Below, piece by piece: positions 25,800-33,542 of a stretch of DNA of 64,000 nucleotides; positions within the stretch are counted from its first letter, which is position 1, and each line of letters opens with the position of its first letter. The notes under the pieces are model-generated. The model made no database searches and had not been told where the DNA came from. It saw nothing but the letters and a program-made list of their open reading frames with translations. Position numbers and translations under genes: made by a program. The stretch is from Caenimonas aquaedulcis. Lineage in GTDB: Bacteria; Pseudomonadota; Gammaproteobacteria; Burkholderiales; Burkholderiaceae_C. The stretch is taken from the NCBI RefSeq assembly GCF_015831345.1, contig NZ_JADWYS010000001.1, positions 692,118-756,117 of the forward strand. The letters are read 5' to 3'.

Positions 25800-27083
25800 A
25801 TGTCCCACCCCGCACCCGCGCCCAACGCCGCACCGGCGCGGCAGTCGTGGCTGAAGAAACTCGGCCCGGGCCTCATCACGGGCGCCGCGGACGACGATCC
25901 CAGCGGCATCGCCACCTACTCGCAGGCCGGCGCGCAGTTCGGCACCGGGCTGCTGTGGATGATCGTGCTGACCTATCCGCTGATGGTCTCCATCCAGATG
26001 GTCAGCGCGCGCATCGGCCGCGTCACCGGGCACGGCCTGGCCACCAACATCAGGCGTCACTACCCGAAGTGGCTGCTGTACACGATCGTGCTGCTCCTTC
26101 TCTGCGCCAACACGATCAACATCGCCGCCGACGTGTCGGCGATGGGCGACGCGCTCACCCTGCTGGCCGGCGGCAATGCCAAGGTCTACACCGTCGCGTT
26201 CGGCCTGCTGTCGCTGGTGCTGCAGGTCTTCGTGCCCTACCACAGGTACGTGCGTGTCCTGAAGTGGCTCACGCTCGCGCTGCTGGCCTACGTCGGCATC
26301 GTCTTCGCCGTGAAGATCGACTGGGTGGACGTCGTGCGTGCCACCGTGTGGCCCCACCTCACGTTCAGCGCGGCCTACGTGACGACGCTCGTCGCCGTGT
26401 TCGGCACGACCATCAGCCCGTACCTCTTCTTCTGGCAGGCCTCCGAGGAGGTGGAGGAGCTGCATGCCACGCCCGGCGCCCTGTCGCTGCTCAAGGCGCC
26501 TGTGCAGGCGCGCGCGAATTTCAGGCGCATCAAGCTCGACACGGTGGTCGGCATGGGCTTTTCCAACCTGATCGCGTTCTTCATCATGCTCACGACTGCC
26601 GTGACGCTGCACACGCAGGGCGTCACCGACATCCAGACCTCCGCGCAGGCCGCGTCCGCGCTGCGCCCGATCGCGGGCGACTTCGCGTTCTTCCTGTTCG
26701 GCATGGGCATCATCGGCACCGGGCTGCTGGCCATTCCGGTGCTCGCAGGCTCCGCGGCGTACGCCATGGCGGGCACCTTCCGCTGGCGCAACAGCCTGGA
26801 GCTGCCGCCCAGCCGCGCCAAGGGCTTCTACTCGATTATCGCGGTCTCGACCGTGCTCGGCATCGCCATCGGCTTCCTGCCGATCGACCCGATCCGGGCG
26901 CTTTTCTGGAGCGCGGTGATCAACGGCGTCATCTCCATCCCGATCATGGGCGTGATGCTGCTGATGGCGGCCAACGCACGGGTCATGGGCCCGTTCGTGA
27001 TTTCGGGGCGCCTGCGAACGACGGGCTGGGCCACCGCGGTGCTCATGGCCGTGGCGGTGGTGGCGATGTTTGCAACGATGTGA
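25800..27083 (+). CDS. NRAMP-family divalent metal transporter with altered metal-site motifs
   Basis: This 427-residue inner-membrane protein has about 11 helices and NRAMP family similarity throughout (LGPGLITGAADDDPSGIATYSQAGAQFG; KVYTVAFGLLSLVLQ). The canonical metal-binding motifs differ. In helix 1 the usual DPGN reads DPSG, and in helix 6 the usual MPH reads SPY (TTISPYLFFWQASEEVEEL). The Asp is kept but the Asn and Met ligands are lost. This is expected to change selectivity away from Mn/Fe, perhaps towards Mg or another ion as in NRAMP-related branches; that is inference. The start has no ribosome site and a -10-like TACACT seven bases before it. The 3' end overlaps the converging gene by 41 bases. 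Confidence 0.88.
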   Translation: MSHPAPAPNAAPARQSWLKKLGPGLITGAADDDPSGIATYSQAGAQFGTGLLWMIVLTYPLMVSIQMVSARIGRVTGHGLATNIRRHYPKWLLYTIVLLLLCANTINIAADVSAMGDALTLLAGGNAKVYTVAFGLLSLVLQVFVPYHRYVRVLKWLTLALLAYVGIVFAVKIDWVDVVRATVWPHLTFSAAYVTTLVAVFGTTISPYLFFWQASEEVEELHATPGALSLLKAPVQARANFRRIKLDTVVGMGFSNLIAFFIMLTTAVTLHTQGVTDIQTSAQAASALRPIAGDFAFFLFGMGIIGTGLLAIPVLAGSAAYAMAGTFRWRNSLELPPSRAKGFYSIIAVSTVLGIAIGFLPIDPIRALFWSAVINGVISIPIMGVMLLMAANARVMGPFVISGRLRTTGWATAVLMAVAVVAMFATM

Positions 27084-27444
27084 GGTCGATCTTCAGCGCG
27101 GAGAGGCGCCGGCGCATCGATGCGTCGAGTTGTTCGCGTTTGACGCGCGCGGGGTCGAAGGCGACCGCGATGGCCGCCGGCTCCATCGACACGCGCACCG
27201 AGGGCCCGTCCACCCCGCCGGTGCCCTGCACCGCCGAGACGATCTTCGCGCGCATTTCGCTGCTGCGCGCCACCGGGCCGTCCCAGGCGAAGTAGGCGAT
27301 CTGCAGCTTGCCGCCCGCGGCCCGCAGCGTGAGCGCATGGTCGTACACGGCGGCAATCCGGTCTTCCACGCAGTAGCCGCAGGCCGCCGCCGCGTTGGCC
27401 ATGGCGACGATCGCGACTGCAATGACACCATGGAGGCGCTTCAT
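27043..27444 (-). CDS. Small exported protein coupled to the NirK-like gene
   Basis: This 133-residue protein starts with a signal peptide (MKRLHGVIAVAIVAMANAAAA) and then CGYC at the start of the mature chain (ACGYCVEDRIAAVYDHAL). The rest has alternating strands and helices (GKLQIAYFAWDGP, AAIAVAFDPARVKREQLDASMRRRL), reminiscent of a ferredoxin-like metal-binding fold, and ends in a Pro-rich tail. I do not recognise a family. Its ATG overlaps the stop of the cupredoxin-cytochrome gene (ATGA, four bases), so the two are translationally coupled. A CxxC next to a copper enzyme suggests copper handling or disulfide chemistry, but that is inference. Its 3' end overlaps the NRAMP gene. Confidence 0.65.
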   Translation of the reverse strand: MKRLHGVIAVAIVAMANAAAACGYCVEDRIAAVYDHALTLRAAGGKLQIAYFAWDGPVARSSEMRAKIVSAVQGTGGVDGPSVRVSMEPAAIAVAFDPARVKREQLDASMRRRLSALKIDLTSLQTSPPPPRP

Positions 27445-28883
27445 TTCGAGGCCGCCGGTTTCGGCGCGGCCGCGGCCTGCGCATCGATCCAGTGGAAGTA
27501 GGCGAGGTACTGCGCGATCTCGGCCTCGCTCAGCCCCTGGTTGGGCATCGGGATGCCGCCTGATTCCTTCAGCATCGCCTGCGCCGCCGGGTCCGTTTGC
27601 AGCATCTTCTCGGGCGCCTTCAGCCACTGCCGGAGCCACTCGTCGGTGCGCCTCGTCGTCACCCCCGCGATGTCCGGGCCGAGCTTCCTGCCCTGCCCGA
27701 CGGAGTGGCAGGCGAAGCACTTGCTCTCGAAGGCCGTCTTCCCCGCGAGCACCTGCGGGTCCGTCGGCGCGGCCGACGCGGACATGTTGTGATGCTCGAG
27801 GTCGGCTTCCTTCGGCTTCGATTCCGTGGAGATCAGCCCGATCGCGCCTTGCGAGGCATTGGCGAAGTGGTGGTCCACCATGATGTAGGAGCCGTTCTCC
27901 GGGATCACCATCTCCATGATCGCGCTGTTGCTCGAGCCGAGCAGCACGGTCTGCATGCCGCGCATCTGGTTGTCCGGGTTGCCCTCCAGCCAGACGCGGT
28001 CGAAGATCGTTCCCACCACGTGGAAGCTGGATGTCTTGCTCGGGCCCACGTTGAGCACGAACAGCCGCACCCGTTCCCCGGCCTTCGCGGGCAAGGGGTT
28101 CCTCACCATGCCATTGTGCGAGCCGTTGAAGACGGTGTGGGTCGGCTGCGCGGCGCGCAGGCGCTCGTTGTCCAGCACGTACAGCGGGCCGCCGTCCACC
28201 TTGCGGCCCTCCGGATCGGGCTTCGCGTAGAACTCGCTCTGCACGACCAGGTACTCGCGGTCCACCTTCGTGGGGTAGCCCCCGCGCGGCTCCACGATCA
28301 CGGCGCCATACATGCCCGAGGCGATGTGCTCCAGGATCATGGGCGTGCCGCAGTGGTACATGAACACGCCCGGGTAGTTGAGCGTGAACTCGAATTCGAT
28401 GGTCTGGCCCGGCGCCACGGAGCGGTACTTGTCCTGCGGCGACACCATCGCCGCGTGGAAGTCCATGGAATGCATCATCGGCGCGGCGGTGAGGCTGATG
28501 CCCGGGGCGGCTTCGTCGCTGCGGTTGGTCATGCTGAAGCGGATCCTCTCACCCACCCGCGCGCGGATCGCGGGGCCGGGCACCTGGTCGCCGAAGGTCC
28601 AGCCGCTGAACTTCACGCCGGGCGCGATCTCGATGATCTTGTGCGTCGTGTCCAGCTGCACGGTCTTGACCGGTGCGGGATCGACAGGCTTCAGCAGCGC
28701 CGTGAGGTTGAGCGAATCGCCTGACGCGAAAGCGCCCTTGTGACGCTCCTGCGTGAGCTTGGCCGCGATAGGCTTGAGATCCATCTTCGAGGTGTCGTAG
28801 GCGTCGGTCGCGGGCGCGGGCACGCAAGCGGCAAGCCATGACAGGAGGAGGACGCCGGCGGCATTGCGCAGCGGAGCATTCAT
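27441..28883 (-). CDS. NirK-like two-domain cupredoxin oxidase with C-terminal cytochrome c domain
   Basis: This 480-residue lipoprotein has the lipobox LAAC (Cys20), two cupredoxin domains (about 60-355) and a class I cytochrome c domain (about 375-465; CFACH at 389-393, candidate distal Met446). Type 1 copper ligands align as His138, Cys178, His186 and Met191. Type 2 ligands align as His143, His177 and His338, and the active-site Asp is Asp141. The second-shell catalytic His of copper nitrite reductase (His255 in the Achromobacter enzyme) is Ile293 here. The fold and copper sites say NirK family, but nitrite reduction is not assured. It acts in the periplasm, with the heme domain as likely electron donor. 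A perfect FNR-type box lies 58-71 bases upstream of the start. The next gene is coupled by a 4-base overlap. Confidence 0.85.
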   Translation of the reverse strand: MNAPLRNAAGVLLLSWLAACVPAPATDAYDTSKMDLKPIAAKLTQERHKGAFASGDSLNLTALLKPVDPAPVKTVQLDTTHKIIEIAPGVKFSGWTFGDQVPGPAIRARVGERIRFSMTNRSDEAAPGISLTAAPMMHSMDFHAAMVSPQDKYRSVAPGQTIEFEFTLNYPGVFMYHCGTPMILEHIASGMYGAVIVEPRGGYPTKVDREYLVVQSEFYAKPDPEGRKVDGGPLYVLDNERLRAAQPTHTVFNGSHNGMVRNPLPAKAGERVRLFVLNVGPSKTSSFHVVGTIFDRVWLEGNPDNQMRGMQTVLLGSSNSAIMEMVIPENGSYIMVDHHFANASQGAIGLISTESKPKEADLEHHNMSASAAPTDPQVLAGKTAFESKCFACHSVGQGRKLGPDIAGVTTRRTDEWLRQWLKAPEKMLQTDPAAQAMLKESGGIPMPNQGLSEAEIAQYLAYFHWIDAQAAAAPKPAASK

Positions 28884-28940
28884 GGGACCGACCTTTCTGG
28901 TGCTGGTGCCCAAGGATGGTGCGCGGCGCACCGCCGCGGT

Positions 28941-28954
28941 TTGATCTGGATCAA
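28941..28954 (-). promoter_or_regulatory. FNR/ANR/DNR-type operator upstream of the NirK-like gene
   Basis: TTGATCTGGATCAA is a perfect TTGAT-N4-ATCAA palindrome. Its centre is about 64 bases before the start codon of the NirK-like gene. The usual activating position (-41.5) would put the transcription start about 23 bases before the ATG. It predicts induction under low oxygen or by nitrogen oxides through an FNR/DNR-family regulator, which is not encoded in this window. Confidence 0.8.
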
Positions 28955-28987
28955 GGAGGCGGCCATCGTGCGCCTCCTCACGGGGCG

Positions 28988-31384
28988 CTAGCCGGCCAGG
29001 AAGCGCTCGAGTACCGCCAGCTCACCCGCCGTCGGGACACCCTTGCCCGTGATCACGCCGTAGACATTTCCCTGGAAGCCGTCGCGCGGGTAGTAGTCGA
29101 CATAGCCCCATCCGATCAGCATCTGCGTGCAGGGACTCGGCGCGAAGCTCGCGGCGCTGGTGGCCATCACGGCCGAGTCGACACGCAAGGCCTGCGCGCC
29201 GGGCATCGAGGTGAGCGAGACGACCGAGACGGCCCCCGGCACCAGCCGCAACGGGCTGGTGATCGACACCACCTGCCCGTTGCCGTCGATCCAGTTGGCC
29301 TGCGGCTGGCTGTTGGCGAAGGCCAGTTCCGAGCGGTAGCCCGCTTCCGTCTTCGACACCTGGAAAGCCACGCCGGTGTTGTTCAAGCCGGGCACGCTCA
29401 ACGCCATGATCGTGAAGTGCGGGTCCTCCACGTTGTAGGGCACGCGGTTGCGCGGGCGCGGCTGGATGTTGGGCACGGGCTCGGTCTTCTTGCACCAGAA
29501 GCCGTAGGTGTCGTAGACGGTGTGGTCGGAATTCCTGCGGCCGTTGGTCACGCGCATGACGGGCAGGGACATCGTCCCGCCGTTGGGGTTGTCCTTGTTG
29601 ATCCAGTTGAGCATCTCCATCGCGTTGCCCGGCGAGGAGCCGTAGCCCGAATCGGAAATCGCGCGCACCACCTGGCCGTCGGCGGCGGGCGCGCCCAGGA
29701 GGTAGTCGGTGTAGCCATCGGCCATGTCCCACTTGCAGGCGCTGTACTTCGCCAGGATGGCCCTCGCGCCATCCGCGAGGCTCGTGCCTGCCGCATACGC
29801 GACCGGATCGGCCAGCGAATACAGCTTGCGCGGCGGCGGAGCCGTCACACCCGAGCCCGAATAAACGAGCGTGACGATGGTGTTGGCCGGGCAGGTGACG
29901 GTGTAGCTGTCCTGCCCGTTGGCGCCGGCAGGGATCGTGAGCTTCGACTTGCTGAGGATCACGCCGGGCGGCGCCGCCAATTTCAAGGACGCGGACTTGG
30001 CGAGGTTGCCGCGCGCGTACACCGTGACCGTGACCGGAATGCCGGCCGGCGCGTAGCCGGGACCATCGTCGAAGAGCGCGGCGCGCGCAATGCCCGCAGC
30101 CGCCAGCTGCGCGCCCGCCACGGCGGGATGCACCGTCTTGTTCTGGTGCCAGCCCGGGACGTGATTGGTCGCGTGGTTGTGGATCGGCCAGTGGTTGCCG
30201 CCCATCCAGGTGTAGACCTCCACGCCCTGCTTGCGCGCGAAAGCCGCCGCCGCGAGGAACATCTGCTGCCAGCGCACGTCGTCGATCGGCATCGCCGTTT
30301 CCGTGAGTGCGAGCTTGACCTTGTGCGCGGACGCCCATGCGGTCGCGAGCTTGAGCCGGCTCACTCCGGTATTGACGTTGATGGCGACGTCGCCGATGCC
30401 GGCCGAATAGTTCTTCGCGGCTTCCGTGTCGTAGTCGAACGCGCCGCCGTTGCTGTACGCGTCCAGGTACATGTGGACTTCGTAGATAAGGTTCGTGCCC
30501 GCGAGCGGCCAGCCCGGGTTCATCGTGCCGATGGTCATCGCGGCGTCCCATCCGTTGCCCGCGACATAGATCGGGTTGGCCGCATCCACCGCGCGGATCG
30601 CCGCGATGGCCGCGCGCGCGAACGCCGGCCAGATGGTGAGGTCTTCGCCGTTGTAGGACTCCACGATGCCGCCCGGCGCGGGCATGTCGTGCGGCTCGTT
30701 CATGAGCCCGTAGCCGCCGAAGCCCGGATGGTTCTTCCAGGTGAGCGCGACCTTCGTCCAGAAGTCGCTGAAGTTGGCGGGCGTCAAGGTCGCGCCGGGC
30801 GCGAGCGCGAAGATGCGCACCTGCACCTGCGATGGGTCGGTGGTGTACGGCCGCAGCAGCGGGTTCGTGAAGGTGGTGAGCCCGGCGACCGAACCGTCGG
30901 GCTGGAACACGAAGTCCTGGTAGCGGCAGTAGTTGTGGCAGTCGATGATGCACTTGATGCCCGCGGCCGCATGGGCGTCGAGCACGTCGGTGATATACGA
31001 GGCGTACACCGCATGGAACGCCCCCGGCGCGCCGATGGCGGCCTGCACGGCCTGGCTGGCGAACGTCGTGTTCAGCATCGGCTGCAGCAACTCCCACTGC
31101 ACCGGGAGCCGGTTCTTCGTATAGCCCAGCGACGCGAGATAGGCGACGTCCGCCTTGCGGGGCACGGTGAAGTTGATGTTCGGGGCGGTGCTGCCGCCAT
31201 AGCGCAGGCCGGGCCGCGCCCATTCCATGCCGGAGAGATTGGTGCCCAGCGCCAGGCCGCCGCCGCTGCCCCGCGAGGCTGCGGCTTCCACATCGGCGCT
31301 TGCTGTGGCTTCGTACGGCCGTGTAGCGCCGAGCAACGCGGCAGCCGTGGTGGCGGCCCGCTTGGAGAATTCGCGTCTGTGCAT
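28988..31384 (-). CDS. Tat-exported GH5-like cellulase family protein with C-terminal beta domains
   Basis: This 798-residue protein has a twin-arginine signal (MHRREFSKRAATTAAALLG). A glycoside hydrolase family 5 barrel spans about 45-430: GTNLSGMEWARPG, IIDCHNYCRY, acid/base Glu at about 230 in GLMNEPHDM, EVHMYLDAY, nucleophile Glu near 363 in LALTETAMP, and the aromatic WMGGNHW. The rest (about 440-798) has no catalytic motifs I recognise. Residues about 440-520 look like an Ig-like strand-rich segment, and the C-terminal part ends GNVYGVITGKGVPTAGELAVLERFL, the closing pattern of LamG/concanavalin-like domains. It probably hydrolyses a beta-linked polysaccharide outside the cytoplasm. The ATG at 31384 has AAGGA upstream. 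Confidence 0.82.
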   Translation of the reverse strand: MHRREFSKRAATTAAALLGATRPYEATASADVEAAASRGSGGGLALGTNLSGMEWARPGLRYGGSTAPNINFTVPRKADVAYLASLGYTKNRLPVQWELLQPMLNTTFASQAVQAAIGAPGAFHAVYASYITDVLDAHAAAGIKCIIDCHNYCRYQDFVFQPDGSVAGLTTFTNPLLRPYTTDPSQVQVRIFALAPGATLTPANFSDFWTKVALTWKNHPGFGGYGLMNEPHDMPAPGGIVESYNGEDLTIWPAFARAAIAAIRAVDAANPIYVAGNGWDAAMTIGTMNPGWPLAGTNLIYEVHMYLDAYSNGGAFDYDTEAAKNYSAGIGDVAINVNTGVSRLKLATAWASAHKVKLALTETAMPIDDVRWQQMFLAAAAFARKQGVEVYTWMGGNHWPIHNHATNHVPGWHQNKTVHPAVAGAQLAAAGIARAALFDDGPGYAPAGIPVTVTVYARGNLAKSASLKLAAPPGVILSKSKLTIPAGANGQDSYTVTCPANTIVTLVYSGSGVTAPPPRKLYSLADPVAYAAGTSLADGARAILAKYSACKWDMADGYTDYLLGAPAADGQVVRAISDSGYGSSPGNAMEMLNWINKDNPNGGTMSLPVMRVTNGRRNSDHTVYDTYGFWCKKTEPVPNIQPRPRNRVPYNVEDPHFTIMALSVPGLNNTGVAFQVSKTEAGYRSELAFANSQPQANWIDGNGQVVSITSPLRLVPGAVSVVSLTSMPGAQALRVDSAVMATSAASFAPSPCTQMLIGWGYVDYYPRDGFQGNVYGVITGKGVPTAGELAVLERFLAG

Positions 31385-31402
31385 GGATCCTTGGGGTGGA
31401 AA

Positions 31403-31423
31403 CGCAGCGGCGAGCCCGCTGCG
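31403..31423 (-). terminator. Possible weak terminator after the Bug receptor gene
   Basis: An 8-bp GC-rich stem (31403-31410 with 31416-31423, 5-base loop) followed on the minus strand by only TTTCC. It lies between the Bug gene and the GH5 gene. The poor T-run makes the call tentative. Confidence 0.3.
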
Positions 31424-31482
31424 CGGTCCGATGCTAGGCGGAAACCGCCGAGCCGTGTGTGCGCGGATCAGCGCATCGTGAA

Positions 31483-32442
31483 CTACTCCGCCGTAATCCC
31501 GTTTTTCCGGATCAACTCGCCGTACTTCGCCAGTTGTGCCTTCGTGGCCGTTCCGAGCTCATCCGGCGTGGTGCCCCTGGGTGTCAGCCCCTGCGCGTTC
31601 AGCTTCTCGCGCACTTCCGGGTCTTCCAGCGCCTTCTTCACTTCGGCCGCCATCTGGTTCACGATGGTTTTCGGCGTGCCGGCGGGCGCCATCATCGCGA
31701 ACCAGGAATTGAACTCGAAGCCCGGCATGCCGGACTCGCTCACCGTCGGCACGTCCGGGAACTGCGGCATGCGCTTCGGCGTCGTGACGCCGACCAGCCG
31801 CACCTTCCCCGCCTTGATCAGCGAGTTCACCGTCGCGATGCCCTGGAACGCCGCGTCCACCTCCTTGCCCGCGACGCCCATCGCCGCCTGGGTTGCGCCC
31901 TTGTACGGCACGTGGGTCATCTGCACACCGGCCTGCGAGGCGAAGAGCGCCATCGCGATGTGCTGCGGGCTGCCGTTGCCGCCCGAGCCGTAGTTGATCT
32001 TGCCGGGCGCCTTCTTCGCAGCGGCGATCAGGTCGCCCGCGCTCTTCAGGGGCAGTTCCGCGTTGACCACCAGGCCCCACTCCACCGTGGCCACGAGCGA
32101 CACGGGCTCGAAATCCTTCGTGATGTCCCAGGGCATCTTGGGCGTGAGGTTGGGCACCATCGTCATGATGCTGTCGTTGAAGCCGCCGAAGGTGTAGCCG
32201 TCGGGTGCGGCTTTCGCAACGGCGCCAGCGCCGATGATCCCCGCCGCGCCGGGCTGGTTCTCCACGACGATGTTCTGTCCGAGGTCGCGCGACATCTTCT
32301 CCGCGACGATGCGCGCGGCCGCGTCTACCGCGCTGCCGGCCGCGAGCGGCACGATGAGGCGGATCGGTTTGGTGGGCCAGCTCTGGGCTTGCGCGCCGGT
32401 GGTGGCGAGTACCGCCGATAGAAAAATCGCTGCGTACTTCAT
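31483..32442 (-). CDS. Bug family (TctC) periplasmic solute-binding protein
   Basis: This 319-residue protein has a short signal peptide (MKYAAIFLSAVLATTGAQAQ) and typical Bug blocks: SWPTKPIRLIVPLAAGSAVDAAARIVAEKM, VVENQPGAAGIIGAG, NYGSGGNGSPQHIAMALFA and THVPYKGATQA. It should bind a small carboxylate in the periplasm. The ATG overlaps the stop of the Ldh2 dehydrogenase gene by four bases, so expression is coupled. A hydroxy-acid ligand that the dehydrogenase then oxidises is a reasonable inference. It is distinct from the other Bug protein at 19945-20925. Confidence 0.92.
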   Translation of the reverse strand: MKYAAIFLSAVLATTGAQAQSWPTKPIRLIVPLAAGSAVDAAARIVAEKMSRDLGQNIVVENQPGAAGIIGAGAVAKAAPDGYTFGGFNDSIMTMVPNLTPKMPWDITKDFEPVSLVATVEWGLVVNAELPLKSAGDLIAAAKKAPGKINYGSGGNGSPQHIAMALFASQAGVQMTHVPYKGATQAAMGVAGKEVDAAFQGIATVNSLIKAGKVRLVGVTTPKRMPQFPDVPTVSESGMPGFEFNSWFAMMAPAGTPKTIVNQMAAEVKKALEDPEVREKLNAQGLTPRGTTPDELGTATKAQLAKYGELIRKNGITAE

Positions 32443-33500
32443 GTCGTCTCCAGAATGTTCGTGATGCCCACCTCGCGGGCGAATGTGTCGAGTTGCGCCA
32501 GCAGCGCGGGCGGCAGCAGCAGGCCATCGCGCTCATTGGCGATCCGCTTCGCATGGCTTTGCTCGCCGGGCAGCCAGATGCGGTCTACGCCGGGCATGCG
32601 TTCGCTCGCGCGCAGCTCGCGAATCAGCTTGTCGACGCGCGCCTTGAATTCATCCAGCTCGCCGAAGGCATCGGGATCGATCGCGACGATGGCTTGACCG
32701 GTGTTCGTCACCGTCACGTCGTCCTTGTTGAAGTCGATGGTCTCGCTGCCCATCGCCGCGCCATTCAAGGTGCCGGCGAGGATGCCGACGACGAGCGCAA
32801 GCCCATAGCCCTTGTAGCCGCCGATGGGCATGAGGAAGCCTTCGTCTGCGCGCTTCGGGTCGGTGAGCGGCTGGCCGGTGCGGTCGATCATCCAGCCCTC
32901 GGGCATCTGCTCGCCGCGCTGCGCCTTCGCCTTCACCTTGCCGTACGCGGCGACGGTGGTCGCCATGTCGAGCACGATGGGCGGCTCCTCGCCCGCGGGC
33001 ACGGCCACGGCGATCGGGTTGGTGGACAGCAGCATGTCCAGCCCGCCCCAGGGCGGCAGGTGGTTCGCATTGCCGACGGCGTAGTACATGCCGATCATGT
33101 CCTGCTGCTGCACCATGCGCGCATACAGCGACGCCGGGCCGGCGTGGTTGGAGAGGCGCGCGCCGACCCACGCGATCCCGCACTGCTTCGCCTTCCGGAT
33201 GGCGAGTTCCGCGGCGCGCTGCATGACGAGGTGGCCCATGCCGTTGTCGCCGTCGATGAGGGCCATCGCGGCCTTCTCCTTGACGACGCGGATGTCGGGC
33301 TTCAGGTTCATGCCGCCCGCGCGGATGCGCCGCGCGTAGGGGATAAGGCGGATCACGCCATGGCCGTCGGAGCCTTGCGCCTCCGCTTCGGTCATCAACC
33401 GAGCGACGGTCGCGGCATCATCGGGTGGAAGGCCCAGCTTGTCGAAGGCGGCGGTGAGGAAGCGCTGGGCACGCTGTGTTGGTATGCGTACATCGGGCAT
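32439..33500 (-). CDS. Ldh2/malate-lactate-ureidoglycolate dehydrogenase family oxidoreductase
   Basis: This 353-residue NAD(P)-dependent enzyme of the Ldh2 family oxidises 2-hydroxy acids. Family blocks: GHGVIRLIPYARRI at about 44-57, VGARLSNHAGPASLYARM (conserved His at about 120), STNPIAVAVPAGEEPPIVLDMATT, and GGYKGYGLALVVGILAG. Malate, sulfolactate, ureidoglycolate or delta-1-piperideine-carboxylate are all possible substrates in this family, and the sequence does not decide. A CAGAAT hexamer ends five bases before the ATG with no ribosome site, another candidate leaderless start. It is the first gene of the operon with the Bug receptor. Confidence 0.9.
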   Translation of the reverse strand: MPDVRIPTQRAQRFLTAAFDKLGLPPDDAATVARLMTEAEAQGSDGHGVIRLIPYARRIRAGGMNLKPDIRVVKEKAAMALIDGDNGMGHLVMQRAAELAIRKAKQCGIAWVGARLSNHAGPASLYARMVQQQDMIGMYYAVGNANHLPPWGGLDMLLSTNPIAVAVPAGEEPPIVLDMATTVAAYGKVKAKAQRGEQMPEGWMIDRTGQPLTDPKRADEGFLMPIGGYKGYGLALVVGILAGTLNGAAMGSETIDFNKDDVTVTNTGQAIVAIDPDAFGELDEFKARVDKLIRELRASERMPGVDRIWLPGEQSHAKRIANERDGLLLPPALLAQLDTFAREVGITNILETT

Positions 33501-33505
33501 GCCGC

Positions 33506-33511
33506 ATTCTG
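33506..33511 (-). promoter_or_regulatory. -10-like CAGAAT five bases before the Ldh2 start codon
   Basis: CAGAAT on the minus strand, separated from the ATG by GCGGC. The arrangement resembles the one at 3375-3380 (GCAGAATG in both). The spacing is one base shorter than the other cases, so the call is weaker. Confidence 0.3.
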
Positions 33512-33542
33512 CCCATGCCGCCTCGCGATGTCACGCCGCGAA

